A DNA stretch of 64,000 nt from Ideonella alba (GTDB lineage: Bacteria; Pseudomonadota; Gammaproteobacteria; Burkholderiales; Burkholderiaceae_C): NCBI RefSeq assembly GCF_018069875.1, contig NZ_JAGQDF010000012.1, forward strand, positions 62,001 to 126,000, written 5' to 3'. The notes beneath the pieces were generated by a model. The model searched no databases, was not told the origin of the DNA, and was given only the letters and a program-made list of their open reading frames with translations. Numbering within the stretch: the first letter of the stretch is position 1; each line of letters begins with the position of its first letter. This document shows positions 8,204 through 20,369 of this stretch, in pieces. The position numbers and the translations under genes were made by a program.

Positions 8204-9541
8204 TCAGTAGACGAAGCTGTAGGACAGCGACAGCACGTTGACGTGCCGCGGCCGCGCCAGGGGCTCGCCCGCGGGCACATCGATCAGCTGTGACTGCTGC
8301 GCCTGGGTGTGCATCCACTCCAGCTTGAGCTTGCTGCGCGCGTCCAGCGCCCACGAACTGCCCAGCGCCAGCGAGGTCTGTCGGAAGATCAGCGTCTGGT
8401 CGGCCGCACTGCGCATGCTGCCGTTGAGCAGCGGCGCGCCGGGCAGCGCATCGGGCAGTCGGGTGCTGTCCAGCGCCCGCGCCACGGCGGTGCCGTCGGC
8501 GGTGCTGTGCGCCGCGGCCAGCGACACATAGGGCGTGAAGGCGCCCCACTGGCGCGACACGGTGGCGGCGGCGGCCCAGGCGTCGACCGCCATCACCGTG
8601 CCGGACTGGCGCAGCCGCATCAGCTCGGCCGCGACACGCCAGCGCGCGTCGAAGCGGTGGTCCACGCCCACGGCGTACAGCCACTCGCGGAAGTGCCTGG
8701 CCTCCTGCACCCCCGGGCCCGGCAGCTGGTTGCTGGTCTGCCAGTAGCCCAGGCCTGGGCCGAGCGGTGCCCACACCGGCCGCACCAGCAGGCCGCTGCC
8801 GTCCGACAGGCCCACGGTCAGGCGGTGCAGGCCGGCGCGCAGCGTGGTGTCGGCCGTGCGCCAGGTCAGCACGCCGCCGAGGGCGTCGACATCCGCGCTG
8901 CGGAACTGCGGCCCGGCGCTGACCAGCGGCGCTTGGCCCGGCACCGGCGAGGGCACCGCCTCGCGCTGCCAGCTGCGCTTGGCCAGCGTGGTCTGGCCGA
9001 CGTAGCCGTCGATGCTCAGCTCGCCATCGGCCAGCCACAGGCTGCGCGAGAGGTTCAGGCCATTGAAGTCGCTGGTCGGTGCCAGCGAGTAGAACTCGGT
9101 GGGCAGGCGCGCCTCGTCGTAGGTCTGGCCGACGTCGAGCTGCTCGCTGCGCAGGAAGAAGGGCACCCGCATGCGGCCCAGGCGCAGCAGCCAGTCGTTG
9201 TCGGGACGCCAGGCCACGAAGGCCCAGCTCGGCCGCAGGCTCCAGCGCGCGTCGTGGTCTTCGGACGGGCCCAGGCGCAGCTGCACCGTGGCCGACCATT
9301 CGGGGCTGAACTGCGCATCGAGCTGCACGCCCAGCACGCTGTCGCGCTCGGCGGTGGCGTGGTCCTTGATGAAGCGCTGGTAGGTGAAGGACTGGTCGCT
9401 CTGCGTCAGGCCGATCGTGCCGAAGGCCGACCAGCTCAGGCGCGGGCCGCCCGCATCGGCCTCGTCGGCACGGGCAGCGCCGGCCAGCAACAGGGCGGCC
9501 AGGGTGAGAACGCCCAGGCGGCGTGCAAAGTGGGGTGTCAT
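8204..9541 (-). CDS. Outer-membrane porin-like beta-barrel protein
   Basis: A 445-residue exported protein with a signal peptide ending near ARADEA. The long mature part is made of alternating aromatic/polar beta-strands and ends in Tyr-Ser-Phe-Val-Tyr, the terminal aromatic signature recognised by the BAM complex. It resembles porins found next to PstS-like proteins and sensor kinases in Burkholderiales; substrate unknown. It lies 3 bp downstream of the HD-GYP gene and 10 bp upstream of the small PstS-like gene, so all three are almost certainly co-transcribed. Confidence 0.78.
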   Translation of the reverse strand: MTPHFARRLGVLTLAALLLAGAARADEADAGGPRLSWSAFGTIGLTQSDQSFTYQRFIKDHATAERDSVLGVQLDAQFSPEWSATVQLRLGPSEDHDARWSLRPSWAFVAWRPDNDWLLRLGRMRVPFFLRSEQLDVGQTYDEARLPTEFYSLAPTSDFNGLNLSRSLWLADGELSIDGYVGQTTLAKRSWQREAVPSPVPGQAPLVSAGPQFRSADVDALGGVLTWRTADTTLRAGLHRLTVGLSDGSGLLVRPVWAPLGPGLGYWQTSNQLPGPGVQEARHFREWLYAVGVDHRFDARWRVAAELMRLRQSGTVMAVDAWAAAATVSRQWGAFTPYVSLAAAHSTADGTAVARALDSTRLPDALPGAPLLNGSMRSAADQTLIFRQTSLALGSSWALDARSKLKLEWMHTQAQQSQLIDVPAGEPLARPRHVNVLSLSYSFVY

Positions 9542-9544
9542 GGC

Positions 9545-10641
9545 TCAGTCCTTCCAGGCGCGGGCGATCTCGATGAAGCGGTCTTCGCAGGCCTGGGCTG
9601 CGGCGACGATCCGGGGGTCGAAGTGCTGGCCGGCGCCGTCGGCCAGCATGGCCATGGCGTCGGCGTGGGGCAGCGGGTCCTTGTAGGGACGACGGCTGAT
9701 CAGCGCGTCGTAGACGTCGGCCACCGCCATCAGGCGCGCGGCCAGCGGAATCGCGCGGCCCGCCAGGCCATCCGGGTAGCCGCGGCCGTCCCAGCGCTCG
9801 TGGTGGTGGCGGGCGATCTGGCGCGCGAAGTCCAGGAAATCCGAGGCGCCGCCCATGCGCTGCGCGGCGCGCTGCAGGATCTCCCAGCCCTGCAGCGTGT
9901 GGGTCTTCATCACCTCGAAGTCGGCGGCGTCGAGCTTGCCGGGCTTGAGCAGGATGTGGTCGGGGATCGCCACCTTGCCGATGTCGTGCAGCGGCGCGCT
10001 CTTGGCCAGCAGCTCGATCGAGCCGGCGTCCAGCCGCGCCGCGTCGGCGTCATCGCCGGGGTGTTCGCTCAGGTACTCGGCCAGCGTGCGCACGTACTCC
10101 TGGGTGCGCTTGACGTGGTTGCCGGTGTCCTGGTCGCGGAACTCGGCCAGAGAGACCATCACGAACATCGTGGCGTCGCGCAGCCGCTCCACCTGGTCGA
10201 CCTGGGCGGCCAGCGCCTCGGCCAGACCGGCGTTGCGCTGCTTGAGCGCATCGCGCGAGGCCTTGACCTGCAGGTGGGTGCGCACCCGCGAGCGCACGAT
10301 CGGCGGGCTGATCGGCTTGTGGATGAAGTCGGCCCCGCCGACCTCGAAGCCGCGCGCCTCGTCCTCGGGCTGGCTCATCGCGGTGACGAAGATCACCGGC
10401 ACCTCGCGCGTGCGCGGGTCGGCCTTGAGGCGGCGGCAGACCTCGAAGCCGTCCATCTCCGGCATCATCACATCGAGCAGGATCAGGTCGGGCGGCTCGC
10501 GCAGCGCCAGCTCCAGCGCGCGGGCGCCGGTGTTGGCCAGCTTCACGCGGTGCTCGCTGTTGAGCAGGCCGGCCAGCAGGTTCAGGTTGGCCGGGGTGTC
10601 GTCCACCACCAGCAGCGTGGCGCGGTGTTCCGATGCCCCCA

Positions 10642-10642
<1 letters not shown>
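9545..10642 (-). CDS. Response regulator with HD-GYP cyclic-di-GMP phosphodiesterase domain
   Basis: A 365-residue two-domain response regulator. The receiver domain (8-125) has the acidic pocket VDD (13-15), phosphoacceptor Asp57 in LILLDVMMPEMDG, and Lys109. The HD-GYP domain (about 155-355) has the HD pair at 219-220 and GRGYP at 286-290, the motif of the cyclic-di-GMP phosphodiesterases. It should lower cyclic-di-GMP when phosphorylated. Its ATG shares one base with the TGA of the upstream hybrid kinase (TGATG), pointing to translational coupling with its likely partner. The porin gene follows after 3 bp. Confidence 0.93.
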
Positions 10643-13818
<3,176 letters not shown>

Positions 13819-13885
13819 GACACGGATGCCCCCGTGGGTAGGGGGTCTCCGTTTATCGGCGCGATCCGGCCAGTATGAAGGGCGG

Positions 13886-13920
13886 AAAAACGGCCGGAAG
13901 CCGCACGCGGCCCGGCCGTC
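13886..13920 (-). terminator. Rho-independent terminator of the cytochrome c gene
   Basis: On the minus strand an 8-bp GC stem (13890-13897 with 13912-13919) is followed directly by a run of five T (13886-13890). It lies 16 bp past the cytochrome c stop codon. Confidence 0.85.
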
Positions 13921-13935
13921 AGGTGTGCGCGCGCG

Positions 13936-14574
13936 TCAGAGCGACTGCAGGTAGGCCGCCACGGCCTTCATCTGCTGCGCGGACATGCCGGCCGTCTCGG
14001 CACGCATCAGCACGCCGTGCGGGCGCAGCCGGGTGCTGAAGCCCTTGAGCTGGCGCTCCAGGTAGTCGGCATGCTGGCCCGCCAGGCGCGGGAAGCCCGC
14101 GGCGCCTTCGGCCCGCTCGCCATGGCAGCCGGCGCAGGCGCGGATGCCCGAGCCGGGCACACCGTCCTCGAACAGGCGACGGCCTTCCTTGAGCAGGCGG
14201 TCGGGGCCACGGGCGCGGCCGGGCGCCGGCGCCTGCACCGCGTAGTACTCGGCCAGGGCCTGGATGGTGTCGTCGTCGAGCAGGGCCGACACGCCCCACA
14301 TGTAGGCCTTGTTGTCGGCCTCGGCGCGCTGCTGGGCGCGGAAGTCCTTCAGCTGGCGCGCCGTGTACTGCACCGGCTGGCCGGCCAGTGACGGGTAGGC
14401 CGCGCTGGCACTGCGGCCGCCCTCGCCGTGGCAGGCTGCGCAGACGTGGATCGCGCGGCGCGCGATGTCGGTACCGCCGTTCATGTCCTGGGCCGACGCG
14501 GCGACCGCGGCCAGGCCCAGCAGGGCGGCGCCCAGCGCACGACGTGCGCCGGAGCGGATGGGGAACACAGGCAT
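13936..14574 (-). CDS. Dihaem cytochrome c (c4/c553-like), periplasmic
   Basis: A 212-residue exported electron carrier with two class I cytochrome c units. A Sec signal peptide ends near ASAQD (residue 30). The haem sites are CAACH (45-49) and CAGCH in the second half (RACAGCHGERAEG). Each unit has a downstream Met that could be the sixth ligand (for example in the AYMWGVSALL region). The layout matches cytochrome c4, which passes electrons from the bc1 complex to terminal oxidases. The ATG at 14574 has a strong GGAGGAG site. A palindrome about 105 bp upstream (14680-14694) may regulate it. Confidence 0.9.
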   Translation of the reverse strand: MPVFPIRSGARRALGAALLGLAAVAASAQDMNGGTDIARRAIHVCAACHGEGGRSASAAYPSLAGQPVQYTARQLKDFRAQQRAEADNKAYMWGVSALLDDDTIQALAEYYAVQAPAPGRARGPDRLLKEGRRLFEDGVPGSGIRACAGCHGERAEGAAGFPRLAGQHADYLERQLKGFSTRLRPHGVLMRAETAGMSAQQMKAVAAYLQSL

Positions 14575-14878
14575 GTCTCCTCCAGGTCTCATGCCCGCCA
14601 ACCGCTGGCGGGCAACGCGGCCACGTTGCAAGTCCGGGGCCAGTGCAGAGCTTGAGCGGGTTGATGCTGGCCTGTCTTGATGCATGTCATGCATTGGGCG
14701 CCGCGCCGGGCCTGCCGGCGGCCCTGCGCGCCGGGCGAGGACCGCGCCTCTCGCCGGTCGCGCAACACCGTGTCACGCGGCTGGCGCAGTTCGGGCCGCC
14801 CCATGAACGCGGTATGGCGACGCATGGGCGCCTGCGCGGAGCTCGGCGCCGGGGAGACTGCATCGTTCGGAGGGGCCC
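14575..14878. other. Divergent promoter region without a gene
   Basis: This 304-bp gap separates the cytochrome c gene (leftward) from the HAF-like gene (rightward). It holds the ribosome sites of both, the 15-bp palindrome at 14680-14694, and otherwise no open frame with a family match or sensible codon use. Confidence 0.6.
14680..14694. promoter_or_regulatory. 15-bp palindrome, candidate operator for cytochrome c
   Basis: ATGCATG-T-CATGCAT is a perfect inverted repeat with 7-bp arms in an otherwise GC-rich leader. The ATGCAT half-sites recall NsrR sites, but the 3-bp spacing is too short for the known consensus, so no regulator is assigned. Confidence 0.4.
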
Positions 14879-16030
14879 ATGATTGATCTTCTCGGACCGC
14901 CTGGCCGTGGACGCGCCGCCTGCCTGATGGCGCTGTCCGTGCTGGCGCTGGCCTGCGCTGCTGCCCATGCCGCGCCCGCACGCTACAGCGCCACCGCACT
15001 GTCCAGCGGCAACAGCATGGCCTACGGACTCAATGCGCGCGGCGACGTGAGTCTGGCTGCGGATGACGTGGGTGGCGGCACGGCTGGCTGGGTCAAGGGT
15101 GTGCTGATCCCCGTGCCGATGGGCAGCGGCAGCCGAGTGTCCAGCGATGGCCGGGTGGGTGTGCTGGTGGACAACGGCGACGGCCGTCAGAGACCGGGCC
15201 TCTTTGACCTGCGCACCGGCGACGTGACGGTGGTGGGTCCGCCGCACACGCTGCCGCCGATCGTGCGCGACGCCAACCGGCAGGGGGTGGCTGTGGGCTA
15301 TGCCAGCGAGGCGCCGCCGAACGCCGAGGTCTTCAGCGGCGGCTCCGAGCTGGAGCTGGGCCAGGGCAGCGTCAACGCCATCAACAGCCAAGGCGAGGTC
15401 GCTGGCACGCTGTGGCACACCGACCCGCTGAGCGGGGATGGCCAGTGGTGGGCGTTCAGCGCCGCGCCGGGGTCGACCGCGATCCAGTGGATCGCGCCGA
15501 TCAACGGGGGCCTGTCGAACGAGGCCGTGGCCATGGACAGCCAACGGGTGGTGGGCGTCAGCGATGTGAACGCCGGCAGCGGTTCGGTGGCCTTCTACCA
15601 CCACCTGCGCAATGGCCTGACCGTGCCGCTGGCCGGGCTGGGTGGCAGTGGAGCGGGGGCGCTGGGCGTGAACACCCATGGCGCGATCGTGGGCTGGGCG
15701 GCGACGCCCGGCGACGCCGACTACCGGGCCGTTCTGTGGACCGGCCGCAACCAGGTCCACGACCTGAACCAACTCAGCGATGTGCCGGCCGGCTGGTTGC
15801 TCTATGAGGCCGTCGACATCAACCCGAAGGGTCAGATCGTGGCCAATGGCGCCGATGCCGCCGGCAACCCGAAAGCCTTCCTGCTGACGCCGGTGTCAGG
15901 CGCACAGGCGCCGGCGACGGTGTCGCGCCCGCGGCTGTCGCCACGGATGCTGTGCGAGCAACTGCGCCCGTGGGTGCGGCTGCCGGGGACGAAGACGCCT
16001 GCGGCCTGCCGCTGGATGCGGGAGCGCTGA
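14879..16030 (+). CDS. Secreted HAF-repeat-like protein of unknown function
   Basis: A 383-residue exported protein with a signal peptide (ALSVLALACAAAHA, cleavage near residue 35). The mature part is built of repeats of 30-40 residues that each contain a turn such as GLNARGDVS, AINSQGEVAG, GVNTHGAIVGW and DINPKGQIVANG. These match the HAF repeat (N-x-x-G-x-I/V-V-G) found in predicted extracellular beta-propeller-like proteins. Function is unknown. The ATG has a good AGGGG site. The last 40 codons are Arg/Pro-rich and run into the metK-derived repeats, so the natural C-terminus may have been extended. Confidence 0.7.
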   Translation: MIDLLGPPGRGRAACLMALSVLALACAAAHAAPARYSATALSSGNSMAYGLNARGDVSLAADDVGGGTAGWVKGVLIPVPMGSGSRVSSDGRVGVLVDNGDGRQRPGLFDLRTGDVTVVGPPHTLPPIVRDANRQGVAVGYASEAPPNAEVFSGGSELELGQGSVNAINSQGEVAGTLWHTDPLSGDGQWWAFSAAPGSTAIQWIAPINGGLSNEAVAMDSQRVVGVSDVNAGSGSVAFYHHLRNGLTVPLAGLGGSGAGALGVNTHGAIVGWAATPGDADYRAVLWTGRNQVHDLNQLSDVPAGWLLYEAVDINPKGQIVANGADAAGNPKAFLLTPVSGAQAPATVSRPRLSPRMLCEQLRPWVRLPGTKTPAACRWMRER

Positions 16031-16089
16031 CGCGAACGCCGGGCCTGACAGCCCGGCCGCTGCACGCAGCGCCGCGGCCTTGTGGTCTG
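16026..16089 (-). repeat. Degenerate copy 1 of the metK 3' end
   Basis: This 64-bp unit is identical to 16140-16203. Read on the minus strand it encodes [19 protein letters not shown]. The start matches the authentic metK ending [12 protein letters not shown], with the metK stop TAA replaced by TCA. It overlaps the last codons of the HAF-like gene. Confidence 0.85.
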
Positions 16090-16090
16090 C

Positions 16091-16117
16091 GTTCACGTCC
16101 GCTACGCGGACATGAAC
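16091..16117. repeat. Hairpin following repeat copy 1
   Basis: GTTCA and GTCCGC pair with GCGGAC and TGAAC around a TAC loop, with one C/A mismatch. The same layout, including the mismatch, recurs at 16217-16241. Confidence 0.7.
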
Positions 16118-16139
16118 TTCGCCCCAAAGCCCAGGGTTC

Positions 16140-16203
16140 GCTGACGCGAACGCCGGGCCTGACAGCCCGGCCGCTGCACGCAGCGCCGCGGCCTTGTGGT
16201 CTG
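16140..16203 (-). repeat. Degenerate copy 2 of the metK 3' end
   Basis: Exact 64-bp copy of 16026-16089, 114 bp away in the same orientation. It lies about 80 bp beyond the true metK stop codon. With the metK terminus itself (16281-16326) the region contains three related units. Confidence 0.85.
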
Positions 16204-16216
16204 TTCTCTGGTCTCC

Positions 16217-16241
16217 GCTCACGTCGCTGCGCGACATGAGC
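16217..16241. repeat. Hairpin following repeat copy 2
   Basis: GCTCA and GTCGC pair with GCGAC and TGAGC, again with one internal C/A mismatch. It is the counterpart of the 16091-16117 hairpin and may act as a transcription end for metK. Confidence 0.65.
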
Positions 16242-16285
16242 GTCGCCCGCGCACAGCCAAGCCGCGCGCTGCGCGCCCGGGGGCC

Positions 16286-17467
16286 TTACAGGCCCGCTGC
16301 GGCCCGAAGGGCCGCAGCCTTGTCTGTACGCTCCCAGCTGAACTCGGGCTCTTCGCGGCCGAAGTGGCCGTAGGCCGCGGTCTTCTGGTAGATCGGGCGC
16401 AGCAGGTCGAGCATCTGGATGATGCCCTTGGGGCGCAGGTCGAAGTGGGCTTCGACCAGCTTGGCGATCTCGCTGTCGGGGATGACGCCGGTGCCCTCGG
16501 TGTAGACCGTGATGTTCATCGGCCGCGCCACGCCGATCGCGTAGGCCACCTGGATCTGGCACTGGCGCGCCAGGCCGGCGGCGACGATGTTCTTGGCCAC
16601 GTAGCGGGCGGCATAGGCGGCCGAGCGGTCGACCTTGGTCGGGTCCTTTCCCGAGAACGCGCCGCCGCCGTGCGGGCAGGCGCCGCCGTAGGTGTCGACG
16701 ATGATCTTGCGGCCGGTCAGGCCGCAGTCGCCCTGCGGGCCGCCGATGACGAAGCGGCCGGTCGGGTTGATCAGGTAGCGCGTGTCCTGCAGCCACTCCT
16801 TGGGCAGCACCGGCTTGATGATCTCCTCGATCACCGCCTCGGTGAAGCTGGCCTTCATCTTGGTGGGCGTCTCGGACTGGTCGGGGCTGTGCTGGGTGGA
16901 CAGCACCACGGTGTCGATGCTGTGCGGCTTGCCGTCGACGTAGCGCATCGTCACCTGGCTCTTGGCGTCCGGGCGCAGGAAGGGCAGGCGGCCGTCCTTG
17001 CGCAGCTGCGCCTGGCGCTCGACCAGCCGGTGCGCGTAGTAGATCGGCGCGGGCATCAGCTCGGGCGTCTCGTCGCAGGCGTAGCCGAACATCAGGCCCT
17101 GGTCGCCGGCACCGGTGTTCAGGTGGTCGTCGCTGGCGTGGTCCACGCCCTGGGCGATGTCGTTGCTCTGCTTGTCGTAGGCCACCAGCACCGCGCAGCC
17201 CTTGTAGTCGATGCCGTACTCGGTGTTGTCGTAGCCGATGCGCTTGATCGTGTCGCGCGCGACCTGGATGTAGTCGACATGCGCGTTGGTGGTGATCTCG
17301 CCGGCCAGCACGACCAGACCGGTGTTGGTCAGGGTCTCGGCGGCCACGCGGCTGCGCGGGTCCTGGGCGAAGATGGCGTCCAGGATGGCGTCGGAGATCT
17401 GGTCGGCGACCTTGTCGGGATGGCCTTCCGAGACCGATTCGGAGGTGAAGAGATAATCGTTCGCCAT
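16286..17467 (-). CDS. metK: S-adenosylmethionine synthetase
   Basis: MetK makes S-adenosylmethionine from methionine and ATP in the cytosol. The 393-residue protein shows the family signatures [15 protein letters not shown] (methionine-binding loop region) and [19 protein letters not shown] (P-loop-like signature 2). The early [19 protein letters not shown] holds the catalytic His. Start is the ATG at 17467; the longer in-frame reading to 17623 adds residues of poor quality. The extreme C-terminus, [11 protein letters not shown], is duplicated twice in the downstream non-coding DNA. Together with ahcY it covers two steps of the methyl cycle, though the genes are about 16 kb apart. Confidence 0.97.
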   Translation of the reverse strand: MANDYLFTSESVSEGHPDKVADQISDAILDAIFAQDPRSRVAAETLTNTGLVVLAGEITTNAHVDYIQVARDTIKRIGYDNTEYGIDYKGCAVLVAYDKQSNDIAQGVDHASDDHLNTGAGDQGLMFGYACDETPELMPAPIYYAHRLVERQAQLRKDGRLPFLRPDAKSQVTMRYVDGKPHSIDTVVLSTQHSPDQSETPTKMKASFTEAVIEEIIKPVLPKEWLQDTRYLINPTGRFVIGGPQGDCGLTGRKIIVDTYGGACPHGGGAFSGKDPTKVDRSAAYAARYVAKNIVAAGLARQCQIQVAYAIGVARPMNITVYTEGTGVIPDSEIAKLVEAHFDLRPKGIIQMLDLLRPIYQKTAAYGHFGREEPEFSWERTDKAAALRAAAGL

Positions 17468-17499
17468 GGTGCTCACTGCAGAAACGGTTGCGCGGTCTA

Positions 17500-17511
17500 T
17501 CGAAGCTTCGA
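17500..17511. promoter_or_regulatory. 12-bp palindrome in the metK leader
   Basis: TCGAAGCTTCGA is a perfect palindrome 33 bp upstream of the metK ATG. It could be an operator or the tip of a leader hairpin. The 176-bp divergent gap between metK and the first lpxL gene contains no recognised riboswitch. Confidence 0.3.
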
Positions 17512-17643
17512 CCGGCTCGGCAACCTGGGTGAGCGGCGAACGCTTTAGCGGCATTTGATCAGTGCGATTCTCAGTTGAACCCCACCGGCGTGGTCTGATG
17601 AACAGCCCCGCATCGCCCCGCAAGTTGTCCTGTTAACTCGGCG

Positions 17644-18537
17644 ATGTCGGACATTTTACCAACGATCGGCATGGCCCTGCTGCGCTGGATGTCGCGCTGG
17701 CCCCTGGGCGCGCTGCACGCGCTGGGTGCTGGCCTGGGCTGGCTGACCTGGCTGGCCTCGCCCAGCTACCGCCGCCGTGTGCGCGCCAATGCCGACCTGG
17801 CCGGCGTCAGCGCCGCCGACCGTCGCCGCTCGGTGTCCGAGGCCGGCCGCATGGTCGGCGAGGTGCCCTGGCTGTGGCTGATGCCGCCCGAGGGCCAGGT
17901 GCTGCCGCGGGTGCGCTGGCAGGGCGCCGAGAAGGTGGACGCGGCGATTGCCGCCGGCCGCGGCCTGGTGCTGCTGACGCCGCACCTGGGCAGCTTCGAG
18001 GTGTCGGCCCGCGCGATCGTCGAGCGCTGGGGGGCGCAGCAGCCGCTGACCGTGCTGTACCGGCCGGCGCGCAACGCGTTCCTGCGCGAACTGGAAGAGA
18101 CCGCCCGCCACCGCCCCGGCCTGGCCACCGCGCCGGCCAACCTCAGCGGCGTGCGCCAGATGCTGCGCGCGCTGAAGAAGGGCGAGATGGTCGGGCTGCT
18201 GCCCGACCAGGTGCCGCCCGAGGGCCAGGGCGTCTGGGCACCGTTCTTCGGCCAGCCCGCCTACACGATGACGCTGGCCGCCCGCCTGGTGCAGCAGACC
18301 GGCGCCGCGGTGCTGGTGCTGTGCTGCGAGCGCCTGCCCGGCGCGGCGGGCTTCGAGGTGCACCTGCTGGACCTGGTCGGGCCCCTGCCTGCCGGCAGCG
18401 ACGAGGCCGCCCAGGTGCAGGCCGCCCGCATCGTGAACCGCACGATGGAGATGGTCATCGCCCGCTGGCCGCACCAGTACCTGTGGGGCTACCACCGCTA
18501 CAAGCGCCCGCGTGCGGCACCGGGGACGCCCGGATGA
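17644..18537 (+). CDS. LpxL/HtrB-family lipid A acyltransferase (copy 1)
   Basis: Inner-membrane acyltransferase of 297 residues that adds a secondary acyl chain to lipid A (or a related lipid) from acyl-ACP. The catalytic H(X4)E is HLGSFE at residues 114-119. Other family marks are LYRPARNAFLRELEE, GLLPDQVPPEGQGVWAPFFG and the terminal PHQYLWGYHRYKRP. A hydrophobic N-terminal helix (about 5-40) anchors it. Its TGA overlaps the next gene's ATG (ATGA), so the two acyltransferases are translationally coupled. Which acyl position each one serves cannot be read from sequence. Confidence 0.92.
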   Translation: MSDILPTIGMALLRWMSRWPLGALHALGAGLGWLTWLASPSYRRRVRANADLAGVSAADRRRSVSEAGRMVGEVPWLWLMPPEGQVLPRVRWQGAEKVDAAIAAGRGLVLLTPHLGSFEVSARAIVERWGAQQPLTVLYRPARNAFLRELEETARHRPGLATAPANLSGVRQMLRALKKGEMVGLLPDQVPPEGQGVWAPFFGQPAYTMTLAARLVQQTGAAVLVLCCERLPGAAGFEVHLLDLVGPLPAGSDEAAQVQAARIVNRTMEMVIARWPHQYLWGYHRYKRPRAAPGTPG

Positions 18538-19448
18538 GTGGCCGCAGCGACAACGGAATGGCCAATGCCGGCGCGCGCCTCGTGCTGGCGCTGGTCTGGC
18601 TGATCCACTGGCTGCCGATGGGCGCGCAGGATGCGCTGGGCCGCGGCCTGGGGCGGCTGCTGTGGTGGATCGGCGGCTCGCGCAAGCGCACCGCGCTGCG
18701 CAACCTGGCGCTGTGCTTTCCCGAGCGGCCAGCGGCCGAGCGCGGGGCGATCGCCCGCGAGCACTTCGGCTGGCTGGGCCGCAGCATCCTGGAGCGCGGC
18801 ATGCTGTGGTACGCCAGCCCCGAGCGCCTGCGCCGGCTGATCCGGGTCGAGGGCGAGGTCGACTTCGCCGAACGCCAGCCCGGTGCGGTGATGTGGCTGG
18901 TGCCGCACTTCCTGGCGCTGGAGGTGGCCGGCGCGGCCTCGCAGCTGTTCCAGAAGCGCTGGGTGGTCTCCATCTATGCCGAGCAGTCCAACCCGGTGTT
19001 CGACCGCGCGATGCGCGCCGGGCGGCTGCGCTACGGCCAGGGCGAGCTGTTCTCGCGCCATGGCGAGCGCGCACTGCCCTTGGTGCGGGCGGTCAAGCGT
19101 GGCGCCGCGTTCATGAACCTGCCGGACATGGACTTCGGCCTGAAGGACGGGGCCTTCGTGCCCTTCTTCGGCGTGCCTGCGGCCACGCTGCTGGCGCCCG
19201 CGCGCATGGCGCGCAGCCTGCAGATGGCGGTGCAACCGGTGGTGGCCGAGATGCTGCCCGGCGGCCAGGGCTGGCGCGTGCGCTTCCTGCCGCCCTGGAC
19301 CGATTTCCCTGGCGACGATGACCTCGCCGCCACCCGCCGCATCAACGCCTGGATCGAGCAGGAGATCCTGCGCAACCCGGCGCAGTACCTGTGGGTGCAT
19401 CGGCGCTTCAAGACCCGCCCGCCCGGCGAGCCGTCGCTGTACCGCTGA
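18534..19448 (+). CDS. LpxL/HtrB-family lipid A acyltransferase (copy 2)
   Basis: Second acyltransferase of the same family, 304 residues. The catalytic pair is HFLALE (125-130) and the donor-site region reads NLPDMDFGLKDGAFVPFFG. The C-terminal NPAQYLWVHRRFKTRPPGE is the hallmark of LpxL/LpxM. It is clearly divergent from copy 1, so the pair probably performs two successive secondary acylations, as LpxL and LpxM do in E. coli. The ATG overlaps the stop of copy 1. dapF follows 63 bp later with its own -10-like hexamer. Confidence 0.92.
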   Translation: MSGRSDNGMANAGARLVLALVWLIHWLPMGAQDALGRGLGRLLWWIGGSRKRTALRNLALCFPERPAAERGAIAREHFGWLGRSILERGMLWYASPERLRRLIRVEGEVDFAERQPGAVMWLVPHFLALEVAGAASQLFQKRWVVSIYAEQSNPVFDRAMRAGRLRYGQGELFSRHGERALPLVRAVKRGAAFMNLPDMDFGLKDGAFVPFFGVPAATLLAPARMARSLQMAVQPVVAEMLPGGQGWRVRFLPPWTDFPGDDDLAATRRINAWIEQEILRNPAQYLWVHRRFKTRPPGEPSLYR

Positions 19449-19498
19449 GTGCGGCGAGGCGGCACGCCCCCGCCGCCCGCCGAGAGCGTCGGACGCCT

Positions 19499-19504
19499 GA
19501 TAAT
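19499..19504 (+). promoter_or_regulatory. Candidate -10 for a near-leaderless dapF mRNA
   Basis: GATAAT ends 7 bp before the dapF ATG, and no Shine-Dalgarno lies between. Transcription from it would begin at or next to the start codon. Confidence 0.45.
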
Positions 19505-19511
19505 CCGGCCC

Positions 19512-20369
19512 ATGCTCGTCAAGTTCACCAAGATGCAGGGTGCCGGCAACGACTTCGTCGTGCTCGACGCCACCCGCGCCGCGCTCAAGCTCTCGCCCCG
19601 CCAGCTGCAGAAGCTGGGTGACCGCCGCTTCGGCGTCGGTGCCGACCAGATCCTCGTCGTCGAGCCCGCGCCTGACGACAGCGTCGACTTCCGCTACCGC
19701 ATCTTCAACGGTGCCAGCGGCACCGAGGTCGAGCACTGCGGCAATGGTGCGCGCTGCTTCGTGCGCTACGTGCGTGACCACGGCCTGACCGACAAGTCGG
19801 TGGTGCGCGTGGCCACGATCAACAACCGGCTCGAGCTGCGCCTGCAGGCCGACGGCCGCGTCACCGTGGACATGAACCGCCCGCGCTTCGAGCCCGAGGC
19901 GCTGCCCTTTGACACCACCGGCCTGCAACCGCGCAGCCAGGGCCAGGCCCAGCTGTGGCCGCTGTCGCTGCCAGGCGGCCCGACGGTGGAGGTGGCGCTG
20001 GTGTCGATGGGCAACCCGCATGCGGTGCAGCGCGTCGAGGACGTGCGCACCGCCGCGGTGGCCGAACTCGGCCCGCTGATCGAATCGCATGCGCGCTTCC
20101 CGCGCAAGGTCAATGCCGGCTTCATGCAGGTCATCGACCGTGGGCAGATCGCGCTGCGCGTGTTCGAGCGCGACGCCGGCGAGACCCTGGCCTGCGGCAC
20201 CGGCGCCTGCGCCGCGGTGGTGGCCGGCATCCGGCTGGGCTGGCTGGACGCCACGGTGGACGTTGAAACCCGCGGTGGCCGCCTGACGATTGAATGGGCG
20301 GGCGGCGACGCCCCGGTGCTGATGACCGGCCCCGCCGTGACCGTCTTTGAAGGAGAGATCGAGCTGTGA
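19512..20369 (+). CDS. dapF: Diaminopimelate epimerase
   Basis: DapF converts LL- to meso-diaminopimelate for lysine and peptidoglycan synthesis. The 285-residue protein has both catalytic cysteines: Cys76 in [10 protein letters not shown] and Cys228 in [11 protein letters not shown]. The N-terminal [10 protein letters not shown] is typical. Its stop codon overlaps the GTG start of the DUF484 gene (GTGA), and xerC follows. This dapF-DUF484-xerC order is widely conserved in Proteobacteria, so the operon assignment is secure. Confidence 0.97.
   Translation: MLVKFTKMQGAGNDFVVLDATRAALKLSPRQLQKLGDRRFGVGADQILVVEPAPDDSVDFRYRIFNGASGTEVEHCGNGARCFVRYVRDHGLTDKSVVRVATINNRLELRLQADGRVTVDMNRPRFEPEALPFDTTGLQPRSQGQAQLWPLSLPGGPTVEVALVSMGNPHAVQRVEDVRTAAVAELGPLIESHARFPRKVNAGFMQVIDRGQIALRVFERDAGETLACGTGACAAVVAGIRLGWLDATVDVETRGGRLTIEWAGGDAPVLMTGPAVTVFEGEIEL

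Noticed and set aside
14680-14694. NsrR site before cytochrome c
   Set aside because: The ATGCAT half-sites are 3 bp apart; known NsrR sites have wider spacing.
15896-16237. A 113-residue minus-strand frame with the [11 protein letters not shown] repeat twice
   Set aside because: It is explained by degenerate copies of the metK 3' end; there is no ribosome site and no domain.
17468-17643. Possible SAM or SAH riboswitch before metK
   Set aside because: The minus strand has one CGCTCACCC piece like the SAH riboswitch 3' end, but the conserved GAGGAGCG core and closing stem are missing.
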